Shown piece after piece: positions 23,889 through 33,940 of a stretch of DNA of 64,000 bases. The stretch is from Diphasiastrum complanatum (Eukaryota; Streptophyta; Lycopodiopsida; Lycopodiales; Lycopodiaceae): positions 21,823,952 to 21,887,951 of the forward strand of contig CM055104.1 of NCBI GenBank assembly GCA_029204225.1, in the 5' to 3' direction. A program made the translations under genes and the position numbers. Each line of letters begins with the position of its first letter. Position 1 is the first letter of the stretch. The notes under the pieces are model-generated. The model searched no databases and was not told the DNA's origin. It saw nothing but the letters and a program-made list of their open reading frames with translations.

Positions 23889-25090
23889 TGTTGTAAAGCT
23901 ACCTTTACAAGCTTTACTTCCGGCGCCAGCAGTGCCCCTGCTGCTCCCGGCGCATCTCCCGGCGCCACTGTGACCAGAATCCAGCCGGCGCCAAGTTCCT
24001 ATGGCTGAAAATCTTTGATCGGTTCTAGCGAAGTCCAGAGAGCTCAGATCGATGTGCAATCACCTCACACGATCTAGGCATGATTAAAGGAAGCCTGGGG
24101 ATCAGTAAAATCTAGAGAGAGAAAATAACTTTCTAGAAAGAGAAAATCCTAAAGAGAGAAAAACGTGCTTTACCAGCTTGGGTAGAGTGCTTGGTATGAG
24201 GGGGGTGCCGAATCACACCAATACTATAGGGGAGTGCGGGTTGCGACTCAGGGCGAGCTCCAACCAAGTCTCAGCCTCCCTTGATGGAATGTTGTCATGG
24301 CTCTCGCCTTGGCATGCTAGCGCCCCGGAGACTAGGGTCGGTCACACACTTGAAATGTAACCTTCTCAGATTTATCAATAAAGTGGGATTTTTCTCAAAC
24401 TGACTCTGATTACCTTCTGGGTTTCAATGTTCGGTAAAAGCACCAATTGTAAGGCCGCTTTCAAAATTTTTAACTTGGCACATAGCTGAGGGTCGTATCC
24501 CGGGACGCCATTGGTATGCCGTCGGGACCATTCAGTCCGTGGCGCCAGCGGTATGCTGTCGGGACCATTTGGTCCAGGAACTGGTTGTTTCCATATCTGT
24601 CGCGGCTTGTGGTTCTGAGTGTGCCTTGCATGAACGTGAATGGGTTAAGCTCTTGGTGAACGGGCTCTAACCTGTCGGCTGAGTTGGATGGCTTGCTTGG
24701 GTGGATGTTACCTGTTTATGGCTGTCCAGTCTGGCGTGGCGCCAGGTTGGCTTCCAGCGCTCGTGACGAAGCTTTCAGTTGGTTAAGTCTGATGTAAGTC
24801 AAACCGCTTGTTTGGAATGGATGTTACTCATTTGTAACGAAGCTTCGAGTTGGTTAAGTTTGATGTATGTCGGGCGGCTTGCTTGGAGGGAAGTCACCCA
24901 CGTCGGGACCCCCGATCTGGCATGGCGCCAGGTTGGATCTCAATGTTGGTTTTCGGAACTTCAAGTTGGTTAAGTCTGATCGTGGTTGGCGAGTTGGCTG
25001 CTTGTATGTCAAGTGGGTTTGGATGGCAAGAGTTGAAGGCAGGGAAGCTAAGTCCTGGTTCCCGGCTCCCTTTGGGATGCCTGCGCTACA
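23889..25090 (+). repeat. 5' LTR of element A
   Basis: 1202 bases. The head forms a hairpin (TTGTAAAG, loop CTAC, CTTTACAA), then a GGCGCC-rich block, a CT/GA stretch, a promoter-like CACCAATACTATAGGGGAG (about 24215) and CAATAAAGTGGG (about 24378) as polyadenylation signal. Frames within it, such as 24850-25206, recur only because the LTR recurs and are not genes. Confidence 0.92.
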
Positions 25091-25092
25091 TG

Positions 25093-25104
25093 TGGTATCA
25101 GAGC
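25093..25104 (+). promoter_or_regulatory. primer-binding site of A (initiator tRNA-Met type)
   Basis: TGGTATCAGAGC, two bases after the LTR end. Complementary to the 3' end of plant initiator tRNA-Met by established knowledge. Confidence 0.9.
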
Positions 25105-25140
25105 CGACTGGCCGGTCAGCTATGCGGATCTCACGAAAAT

Positions 25141-26059
25141 TGTTGTAAAGCTGACTCAGGTGCACCCAACGTGCCCTGTAAGACTCTAAGGGGTGACACT
25201 CCCTAAGGTCCCAGAGCAAGTTAGAACGTCAAGGACTGAGCCTCCGACCTGTGGTGAGCCAGTCAAGTAGTCACAAGTCATGAGCTAGCTCTGGAGCTCG
25301 AGTCATGGCCTAGTCAGGAAGCAAGTTGATTCTGCCACCGGAACGGCTCCCGGGACCCATGTCCGCGAGCCAGACTGATTCTGCCAGGCTTGCCAGGCTT
25401 AATCAGCAAAATAAAAAACTATGTCCCAAAAAGCGTGCTTTACCAGAAAGCACTATGTTTCAGAATAGAGGGGGTGCGCCGAATCACAGCAGAACTATAG
25501 GGGGAGTCCGGCAGACAGAAACTTGGGCAGCTCAACCAGCGCCAGGAATCCAGTCGCCAGGTCTCAGCTCCTTCTACCAGCACGAGCCAGGCACAATGCC
25601 CAGCACGTGTTGGTGGCCCCGAGATCGGTCACTCTATGTATGAATGTAACCTCTTCCAAATCTAATAAAGTAGATCCTTGGGGATGATTACCATTTCGGT
25701 TTCGCCTCCGGGACTGGTCCAAGTGGAAGGACCCTTACTACAACCTTTTTGCATCGCTGGCGCCTAAGGGTCCCTGTCATCGACATGGGGCTTGCCGCTA
25801 TGCCAATTGGTCAGTTTGGCGACCACTATGCCTTGGGTTTCATGTGTGGCTTGTCTTTGCCTTTGGTTACCTTTTGGGGACAGATTCTGAGTTTGCTTTC
25901 GGGTTGGTTGGGATTCCAGTTTTCTTAAGTCTGAATGGTTAAGCTTGTTACGTTTCTGAGTTGGCTTTTACGTAAGTGCATGATGGACGAATGTTAGACG
26001 TAAGCGCATGTTGGGGAAACCGCTCAAGTCCCAGCGCCCTTTGAGGCGCCGGCGCAACA
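25141..26059 (+). repeat. 5' LTR of element B
   Basis: 919 bases. It shares with the A LTR only a promoter-like block (GCCGAATCACAGCAGAACTATAGGGGGAGT against the A version with CCAATACTATAGGGGAG) and the head and AATAAAGT motif (about 25663). It differs from the 3' LTR mainly by small indels near 30910. Confidence 0.93.
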
Positions 26060-26061
26060 TG

Positions 26062-26073
26062 TGGTATCAGAGC
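26062..26073 (+). promoter_or_regulatory. primer-binding site of B (initiator tRNA-Met type)
   Basis: TGGTATCAGAGC, two bases past the LTR end, identical to the A site, with the following CGACT also shared. Confidence 0.93.
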
Positions 26074-26774
26074 CGACTAGTCGGTCAGCTACGCAAGTCT
26101 CACAGGGATGGCCACGTTTTTGGGATTTGTCAGGACAACCGTTGCGCAAGGTGCTGCCCACAGTGTAAGCACGGGTGCGTCCACGGTCGGGGTGGTCGGC
26201 AGAACTGGGGACTTGATGAGTCAAAGTGCTGCCCTCGAGGTGTAAGCACGGTCAGTTCTCGCGGTTCGGACCTGGCGCTGTCTGCACGTAGGACGGATGA
26301 GGCAAAGTGCTGCCTAGGTAGGTGAAAGCACGGTCTGTACCTTGTGGGGTGCAGGGCAACATATTCGAACTGTACGAGTTAACCATTGATACAGAGATGC
26401 TGTTCGAATTCGGGTGTAAAGCACGGGTGGTTAGCTGTCGGTGCGGGATAGCTGCCGATCGTTTAGCTATAAGGGCTATCGACCAAAAAGTGGTGGGGCG
26501 TGACTGAGGCAATGTGCTGCTTAATGGTGAAAGCACGGATGGTTGGATGGACGTTTCCCCGTGGACTAATTCTGTGATAGATTTGTGTGGGCGCGGCTAG
26601 GCAAAGATCCTACGTCCGGTCTCAAGGGGAATGTGACTTGAGAGGGATCTTCTGTTTAGCTTTGGTTGGTATGTTCGTTTGTGGTGTGCTTGCCTGGACC
26701 TGAATTATCCCTGACTACTTCTTTTGATCCAGGTGATCTGATCTAGTTGGGAGTTGTGAGAGGAGCTTACATTT
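26074..26774 (+). repeat. B 5' leader with five GTGCT...AGCAC stem-loops
   Basis: Stem-loops at 26151-26172, 26226-26249, 26307-26331, 26397-26424 (outer pair weakened to ATGCT) and 26514-26536, separated by 75, 81, 90 and 117 bases. Each is followed by GG and most are preceded by GCAA(A/G). Inner arms differ between units but several stay self-complementary: CAC/GTG in the first, CCTC/GAGG in the second, CCTA/TAGG in the third. A TAGCTATAAGGGCTA palindrome lies between the fourth and fifth. A role in packaging, dimerisation or translation is a hypothesis. Confidence 0.85.
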
Positions 26775-27968
26775 ATGTGTGGACGACGCACAAGTATGGA
26801 AAGGAACTTCCATGGGGCAACCCCCAAGATTGGTTCAAGATTGTTATTCTTATCAGGAAAGATCGCGGGGAGGAAGTCAGATTTCATGATCGACTCCGGA
26901 GCTTCACATAACTATATCTCAAGGAGCATAGTGGAACAATTCAGCTTGCCGACCAGGAATGTTACATCTACTCTCAAGGTAGAAACAGCGAAGGGAGCAC
27001 TAGATGCAGACAAAGCGACATTGAACATCCCGGTGCAGATTGGAAGATGGAAGGCTAAACTTAGCTTTGTGATTTTAGAGATGGATGCCTTTGATGTGAT
27101 TTTGGGCCTCCCTTGGTTAAATGAACACTGTATCGCAGTTTTGGGTAGGAGCTCAAACTTGGTCCTCTTGGATTATAAGGGACAAATCTGCGTGACAAAA
27201 GCCCTGCCCGGAGGAAATGCTAAGGATACCAATATTGAACAAAATCTGGTTGCATCATTAGTGATGAAAAGAATGGCGAAAGGGAAAAGGTCAAAGTGCT
27301 TTCTTTGCATCTGTCGAGAAGTCCCAGAAGGGAAAAGCGTGCGACAAGAAAACTTGCCAAAAGAAGTGGCAGATCTGTTAGAAGAATTTAGCGATGTATT
27401 CCCGGAGGAACTCCCAGCTAAGCTACCTCCTCGAAGACCAGTGGACCATAAAATTGAGTTGGTACCAGGAACAGAGCCAACTTCACGAGCACCCTACAGA
27501 ATGTCACAAGAAGAGTTGGTGGAACTGAAACGACAACTTGGTGAATTGATAGACAAAGGTTTTATTATACCTAGCGCTTCACCATTTGGAGCCCCAGTGT
27601 TGTTCGTGGAAAAGGCAGACAAAACTCTTCGAATGTGTGTGGATTATCGCATGCTTAACAAGTATACCATCAAGAACAAGTACCCCATGCCTAGAATTGA
27701 TGACCTATTCGACCAACTCAAACATGCCAAATACTTTAGCCGAATAGATCTCAGATCTGGATATCATCAAATTCGAATAGCTAAAGGTGATGAGCACAAA
27801 ACGGCGTTTCGAACACGGTACGGAAGTCACGAGTTCCTGGTGATGCCATTCGGGCTAACAAACGCACCGGCCACTTTTTGCACATTGATGAACAATATAT
27901 TTCAAGACTGCCTGGATGAATTCGTCATTGTGTACATTGATGACATATTAGTATTTAGCGAACCTTAA
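26775..27968 (+). pseudogene. B protease and reverse transcriptase
   Basis: 397 codons opening with a short stretch and then retropepsin: [13 protein letters not shown] with the catalytic DSG at about residues 38-40, and the second retropepsin motif DVILGLPWL at about 113. RT follows from about residue 190 with [67 protein letters not shown] and the catalytic box YIDDILVFS near the end. The stop at 27966-27968 results from loss of one base; the RT thumb continues in the next frame. Homology to the C polyprotein begins only at the gag-protease linker, so gag was removed upstream. ATG 26775 is simply the first in frame. Confidence 0.93.
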
Positions 27969-29778
27969 AGATCACATTCAACATTTAAGGACAGTTCTCC
28001 AACGACTGAGGAGGAACTGCTTGTTCGCAAAAAGAGAGAAATGTGAGTTTGTGGTGGAGGAAGTTGACTTCCTTGGACATGTTATAGGCCACGGACGGAT
28101 TCGAATGGATCCTAAGAAGATCAAGGCTATCTTGGATTGGCTAGCACCTAAAACTGTTCATGGCATCAAATCCTTTGTGGGCTTATGTAACTTTTACAGG
28201 AGATTCATTGAGGCATCTAGCAAAATTGTGGCACCACTGTTGGAGCAGACCAAGACTCATCTGAAGATGACATGGACACCGGAATGTGAAGCAGCGTTCC
28301 AAGAACTAAAACGACGGATCACTCAAGAACCCATCCTTGCCTTACCGAACTTTAGCAAACCTTTTGAAATACATATAGATGCGTCGAACTTTGCTATTGG
28401 GGCCGTGCTGATGCAAGACGGAAAACCTGTTGCATATTTTTCAAAGAAATTGAGTGACGTAGAGCGACGATGGCCAACTCATGAAAAAGAAATGGTCGCA
28501 GTAGTCCAAGCAGTGGAGCATTGGAGACATTATGTGGCAGGAAAACCCTTTAAGGCGTTCACTGATAATGTATCACTCAAGTACTTCTCATCCCAAGGTA
28601 TGCTCACGCCAAAGCAAATGCGATGGCAAAACTTTCTCTCAAAATTCAATATAGACATTTTACACACGGCGGGAAAGAACAATGTGGTGGCGGACGCACT
28701 AAGTAGACAGGAACACTTGATGACAACAGTGACAACTCAGGTGACTGGCCTACTCCAAGAAATCAGAGAGAATTATGGTGTAGATGCGTTGGCGAAGGAC
28801 TTAATGATCGAATTCCAGCTAGGAAAGCCTCATAAACATTTCACTTGGAAAGATCAAATGGTTGTTTATAAACAACGCAGAGTATATGTCCCAGACAACA
28901 TCAACCTGAGGAAGAAAGTCTTGCGAGAACATCATGACGTACTAGCCGCCGGGCATCCAGGGGTGAATCGCATGTATGAACTTCTCAAAAGAGGCTTCTA
29001 TTGGCCAAGTATGTGGGCAGACGTTGAATCCTATGTACAAACATGCCCGACATGTCAACAAGTGAAGGTGGAACCGCTAGCTCCGGCTGGACTACTCCAA
29101 CCATTACCGGTACCAGCATACCCATGGGATTCGGTGAGCATGGATTTTATTGTTCAACTACCACGGTGCCAAGGATTCGACTCAATTTATGTGGTGGTTG
29201 ACCGCTTTTCAAAGCAAGTTCATCTAGTACCAACTAAAAGTTCAGTGACAGCTGAAGAAGTGGCAAGGTTATTTTTCAAATGTGTTTTCAAATACCACGG
29301 CCTGCCTAGAACGATTATTTCTGACCGAGACACCAAGTTCGTCAGAAAGTTTTGGACTTGTCTATTTCGCCTCGTGGGAACCGGATTGAATTTCAGTACT
29401 GCATATCATCCTCAGACAGATGGGCAAACGGAACGAGTCAATCGACAGATTGAACAATATTTACGAAATTATGTCGCTTGGGACCAATCCGATTGGGTCA
29501 ACTACTTGGATATTCTCGAGTTTGCACATAACAACCAAGTGAACAGATATACTGGAAGGGCACCCTTCGAGATAAGCAATGGTCGGCTACCGATTGTTCC
29601 AAGCTCTTTTCTTACAGGCGTGCAGGAAACACCAGTACCCACTGTAGAGGAATTCATCAATGAGTGGCACACAAAGCTGACCGAGGTGAAGGCGTTTTTA
29701 GAGCAGTCACAAAGGAGTATGGCAGCTGACGTAAACCCACATCGACGAGAACTGAGGAAGGTGATCAAGTATGGCTGA
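27969..29778 (+). pseudogene. B RT thumb, RNase H and integrase
   Basis: Starts in the new frame just after the stop. It shows the RT connection (CEFVVEEVDFLGHVI, then GLCNFYRRFI), RNase H (FEIHIDASNFAIGAVL with the first Asp, ERRWPTHEKEMVAVV with the Glu, KAFTDNVSLKYF, VVADALSR), the integrase zinc finger (HHDVLAAGHPGVNRM, then CPTCQQVK) and the core ([39 protein letters not shown]), giving the D,D,E set. It ends at 29778 because a 7-base deletion near 29750, judged against element D, shifts the frame. Confidence 0.95.
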
Positions 29779-30247
29779 ACACAAAGAACATTGCGTTACC
29801 AAATTATTTTCTCATAAGTTTGCTCGACCTTATGCGGGACCATATTATGTCACCAAGAAGATCAACCCAATGGCTTATCGATTAGCGCTGCCATCCAACT
29901 TGGATATACACAATGTGTTTCATATCTCATTACTCAAACGGTACAAACCAGATGAGCGATTTGATCGGCAACACGAACTCCGTCACCCACCAACGACACT
30001 TGATGATACGAAGAGGCAGCTTGTACCAGAACAAATATTGACACATAGAAAGCGAACTGGCGTTCAACGTGAATATCTAGTGAAGTGGCTACGGGCTCCA
30101 CTTATTGAGGCTCCTTGGGAGTACGAAGACAAACTTAAGGAGGGAGCCCCTGAAGTACTAGCAGATTATATGCAGAAGAACCAACGCAATAGCCGTTTTC
30201 CCAGATCGGCACACAAAGCACTACCTGGCGGCATGCCTCTTACATAA
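29752..30247 (+). pseudogene. B integrase C-terminus and chromodomain
   Basis: A short stretch (about 29752-29805) is in a third frame; a one-base loss near 29807 then gives the frame that runs to 30247. It includes FARPYAGPYYVTKKINPMAY (integrase GPY/F-like module), NVFHISLLKRYKP, and a chromodomain: QILTHRKRTGV, EYLVKWLRAP, APWEYEDKL. In chromoviruses this domain directs insertion toward heterochromatin. Element D keeps the region unshifted on the opposite strand (62245-62994). Confidence 0.93.
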
Positions 30248-30488
30248 ACATTCATGGCCATTCTGAAGTTCAAGGAACTTTTCGGTATTTTTCTTAAGTT
30301 TGCCAATAAATCACTTGCAGCTTTACACAGGTTTTACGTAAGTGAACTTTATCTACACTTTTCCTTTGCTACTGCCAATGTATTTTGTGATTCAAAGTTG
30401 CTAAGGCCGGTGAATTAAGCCCGTGCCATACGTCCTAGGTCTAGTTTGGCCCTGATGAGGACATCAACTTTTTCAAACGAGGGGAGGA
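30248..30488 (+). promoter_or_regulatory. B 3' untranslated region and polypurine tract
   Basis: Non-coding. It contains CCTGATGAGGACATCA at about 30452-30467, a block also present before the A polypurine tract, and ends in GAGGGGAGGA (30479-30488), the polypurine tract immediately before the LTR. Confidence 0.85.
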
Positions 30489-31396
30489 TGTTGTAAAGCT
30501 GACTCAGGTGCACCCAACGTGCCCTGTAAGACTCTAAGGGGTGACACTCCCTAAGGTCCCAGAGCAAGTTAGAACGTCAAGGACTGAGCCTCCGACCTGT
30601 GGTGAGCCAGTCAAGTAGTCACAAGTCATGAGCTAGCTCTGGAGCTCGAGTCATGGCCTAGTCAGGAAGCAAGTTGATTCTGCCACCGGAACGGCTCCCG
30701 GGACCCATGTCCGGGAGCCAGACTGATTCTGCCAGGCTTGCCAAGCTCAATTAGCAAAATAAAAACTAAGTCCCAAAAAGCGTGCTTTACTAGAAAGCAC
30801 TATGTTTCAGAACAGAGGGGGTGCGCCGAATCACAACAGAACTATAGGGGGAGTCCGGCAGACAGAAACGTGGGCAGCTCAACCAGCGCCAGGAATCCAG
30901 TTGCCAGGTCTCAACACAATGAGCCAGGCACAATGCCCAGCACGTGTTGGTGGCCCCGAGACCGGTCAGTCTATGTATGAATGTAACCTCTTCCAAATCT
31001 AATAAAGTTGATCCTTGGGGATGATTACCATTTCGGTTTCGCCTCCGGGACTGGTCCAAGTGGAAGGACCCTTACTACAACCTTTTTTCGTCGCTGGCGC
31101 CTAAGGATCCCTGTCATCGACATGGGGCTTGCCGCTATGCCAATTGGTCAGTTTGGCAACCACTATGCCTTGGGTTTCATGTGTGGCTTGTCTTTGCCTT
31201 TGGTTACGTTTTGGGGACGGATTCTGAGTTGGCTTTCGGGTTGGTTGGGATTCCAGTTTTCTTAAGTCTGAATGGTTAAGCTTGTTACGTTTCTGAGTTG
31301 GCTTTTACGTAAGTGCATGATGGATGAATGTTAGACTTAAGCGCGTGTTGGGGAAACCGCTCAAGTCCCAGCGCCCTTTGAGGCGCCGGCGCAACA
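30489..31396 (+). repeat. 3' LTR of element B
   Basis: 908 bases, same ends as the 5' LTR. A 19-base stretch around the CTCTACCAGCACGAGCC block of other B LTRs is shortened here near 30915. Confidence 0.93.
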
Positions 31397-32105
31397 GAAA
31401 TGGCCACGGTTTGGGGTTCATCAAGACAAATGTTGTGCAAGGTGCTGCCCACATTGTAAGCACGGGTGCGTCCACGGTCAGGGTGGTCGACAGAACGGGG
31501 GACTTGATGAGTCAAGGTGCTGCCCTTGAGGTGTAAGCACGGTCAGTTCTCGCGGTTCCGGCCTGGCGTTGTCTGCACGTAGGACGGATGAGGCAAAGTG
31601 CTGCCTAGGGAGGTGAAAGCACGGTCTGTACCTTGTGGGGTGCGGGGCGACATATTCGAACTGTACGGGTTAACCATTGATACAGAGATGTTGCTCGAAT
31701 TCGGGTGTAAAGCACGGGTGGTTAGCTGCCGGTGCGGGATAGCTGCCGATCGTTTAGCTATAAGGGCTATCGACCAAAAAGTGGTGGGGCATGACTGAGG
31801 CAATGTGCTGCTTTATGGTGAAAGCACGGATAGTTGGAGGGGTGTCCTATGTGGGCTGATTCGGTGATCGATTTGTATGGGCGCGGCCAGGCAAAGGTCC
31901 GTTGGCAGGACCATCTCAAAGGGGGACCTTGTCTTTGTTACTTGTTAGTAAACCTGCCTGAGTGTCTTACTTGTACGTATTCGTGGTGAGTCTTAGTACT
32001 CGTGCTTTGCCTGGTTTGCATGATTGCTTGTGATACAAGGAGCTGATGGCTCGAGAAGGAACCTTTTCTTTTGAAGGCTGATACCATCAAACCAAGAGGA
32101 CTATA

Positions 32106-32605
32106 GAATCTGTGGGGCGGATTTGCAGTTCAAGTACTCACACGTGAACGACAACGAAACGACTCAATGTTTGCAAAGGATGGATGGCTAGCCTGTTTCT
32201 TGGGTTAGTTTCATTTGCGACAACGCCCACCAGACGCAAGCAGGAAGTCAAAAGTTGAAAAGGGCCATTTCAGGGGAGATCTTCTATGGAGCAGTTGGTC
32301 TTCATTTTGGGACGGCCACCTTCGGAACTGAAACTCACTGAGCATGGGCGATATCCAGAATCTGTGCGGCAGATTTGCAGTTCAAGTACTCGCACGTGAA
32401 CGACAACGAAATGACTCATGTTTGCAAAGGATGGATGGCTAGCCTGTTTCTTGGGTTAGTTTCATTTGCGACAACGCCCACCTGACGCAAGCAGGAAGTC
32501 AAAAGTTGGAAAGGGCCATTTCAGGGGAGATCTTCTATAGCAGTTGGTCTTCATTTTGGGACGGCCACCTTCGGAATTGAAACTCACTGAGCATGGGTGA
32601 TATCC
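32106..32605 (+). repeat. direct tandem duplication in the A interior
   Basis: Two copies of a unit of about 250 bases, 32106-32357 and 32358-32605, from GAATCTGTG(G/C)GGC to GGGC/TGATATCCA, differing at a few sites. The minus-strand A copy (near 7840-8080) has one unit, so the duplication is specific to this copy or its lineage. Confidence 0.9.
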
Positions 32606-32993
32606 AGTATCAGTTGGGTTTTTCCTCAAAGGGGAAAAAGACTAGGATCCTCTTCAGAGATTGGCAACAAGTTGGATCGAGCCATAATCCTAGCAGATGG
32701 GAAGCAAAGTGTTGGAAAGGCCTTTTGTCCGAAGAACTCTACTCTAAGTCCGATCAGCTGATTTATTAAGTGGAGGGGAACTATCACACACACCTCTCTC
32801 TTGGGGCAAATTTTGAATGAAAGTTGATCAAAATGGGGGCAAATTCAGGGTGACCTAGCCATACTCACACGAGGAGACTGGCGAACTTTGGACCTAATAA
32901 GTTGACAAGGTTTTGTTGTGGAAAGGAAAGTTTGTTATAGGCTTTCTCTGGACCAGCAATGATGAGGAAACATATGAGTACGCTGGCTTGTGT

Positions 32994-33487
32994 TACGTGT
33001 AAGGCAGCTGATCAATGAAGGAACTGTGAAAGTTGAGTCTTTCATGAGAGACTTGGTATTTCGAACGGACGCTAAGGGACAGTTCGCGTTGAGATCGGAT
33101 TAGTGCAAACTCTGGGTGCATGTTTCTGATTCAAAGAGAGCTACTTGAAGCCAAGCTCGATGTACACTTCTTGTTTTGACTGTGAGGCAGCTAACCAGTG
33201 ATGGAATTGTGAAAGTCAAGTTTTGCGCGACGGACATGGTGCTTCAAACAAACGCGAAGAGATAGTTCGGATGCGGATCAAACTGGTGCGACCCTTTGGC
33301 TTTCCACGAGGTCAATGGTTACATTTGGGCTGATTCAAAGAGCTACTTCAAGCTAAGTGAGAGGTGCATTGCGGAGTACTCAATCTTTGCCTACCTTAAA
33401 GAGCCAAGATGGAAAAGTATCAAGATCAGGCTTGGACAAGGAGAGAAATCAAGGTGCAGAAGCAACAAGGCACAAAGTGGACCATAA
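32994..33487 (+). pseudogene. coding-like internal repeat in A, possible captured gene remnant
   Basis: Two successive stretches translate to related peptides despite divergent DNA: VRQLINEGTVKVESF then DLVFRTDAKGQF at about 33000-33095, and VRQLTSDGIVKVKF then DMVLQTNAKR at about 33184-33270. The second continues HEVNGYIWADSKSYF. Stops interrupt both. The stronger peptide than DNA likeness suggests an old duplicated coding unit, captured or a decayed gag-like frame. The same sequence occurs reversed near 7050-7450. I do not recognise the protein. Confidence 0.35.
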
Positions 33488-33940
33488 AGTGGGCAATCAA
33501 ACAATAAATCCTTCGGCTCAGGGAGCCTTGATACCTGTGCGAAACTGAACAAATATGGAGCTCAGGGAGCTCAACACAAAGTGCATCAAAGACAAATCAG
33601 GAGCTCAAAGGAGTTCCAAAGTCGAAAGTCAGAAGCGACAGGGGCGAACATTTCAAAGAAAGGCCTATGTCACCAGTTAATAAGGTTCTCGGGTTTTACG
33701 AAAGCGATACCAAATCTACGCTTTTCCCAGACAAAGATATATTTTCAAGTTATGTAATTTTTCAGTACAAAGAGCTGAGCCTCCGACTTGTGGTGTGGCA
33801 GCTTCAATGTTAATAAAAAGTGGCCAGTAAATTGAGTACTGTGCCAAGTAGCTTAAATGTATAGTTATTTTAATTAGGAGACACCTTTACTTTAATCTGA
33901 CATCTGATGAGGACATCAGATTTTATAAAGGTGGGGTGGA

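Larger units (their letters stand above)
25141..31396 (+). mobile_element. Ty3/gypsy chromovirus B, full-length but without gag
   Basis: 6256 bases with LTRs at 25141-26059 and 30489-31396, both opening TGTTGTAAAGCTGACTCAGG and closing GGCGCAACA. Flanks AAAAT (25136-25140) and GAAAT (31397-31401) are a 5-base target duplication with one change; the reversed sister site reads GGAAAT. Order: LTR, primer-binding site, leader with stem-loops, protease-RT-RNase H-integrase-chromodomain, polypurine tract, LTR. Gag is absent, and pol has three frameshifts, so the element is not autonomous now. Confidence 0.95.
31397..33940 (+). mobile_element. interior of element A after the B insertion
   Basis: Starts in the A leader (GAAATGGCCACGG). 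Stem-loops with GTGCT/AGCAC lie at 31442-31463, 31517-31540, 31598-31622 and 31805-31827, plus a degenerate one near 31688-31715. The GGCGCGGCCAGGCAAAGG block follows, then a 250-base tandem duplication, then coding-like but stop-ridden sequence (32990-33560), the GATGAGGACATCA block and the polypurine tract at 33928-33940. No retroviral domain was found on either strand. Confidence 0.88.

Noticed and set aside
25093-25104. TGGTATCAGAGC as part of a tRNA gene
   Set aside because: No cloverleaf around it; it sits directly after an LTR end and is the primer-binding site.
24850-25206. Recurring frames of 60-120 codons with MVKFDVCRAACLEGSH-type and MSGGLLGGKSPTSG-type starts, at many places
   Set aside because: They lie wholly inside A LTRs, on both strands and in several phases; they recur because the LTR recurs and show no protein-level conservation.
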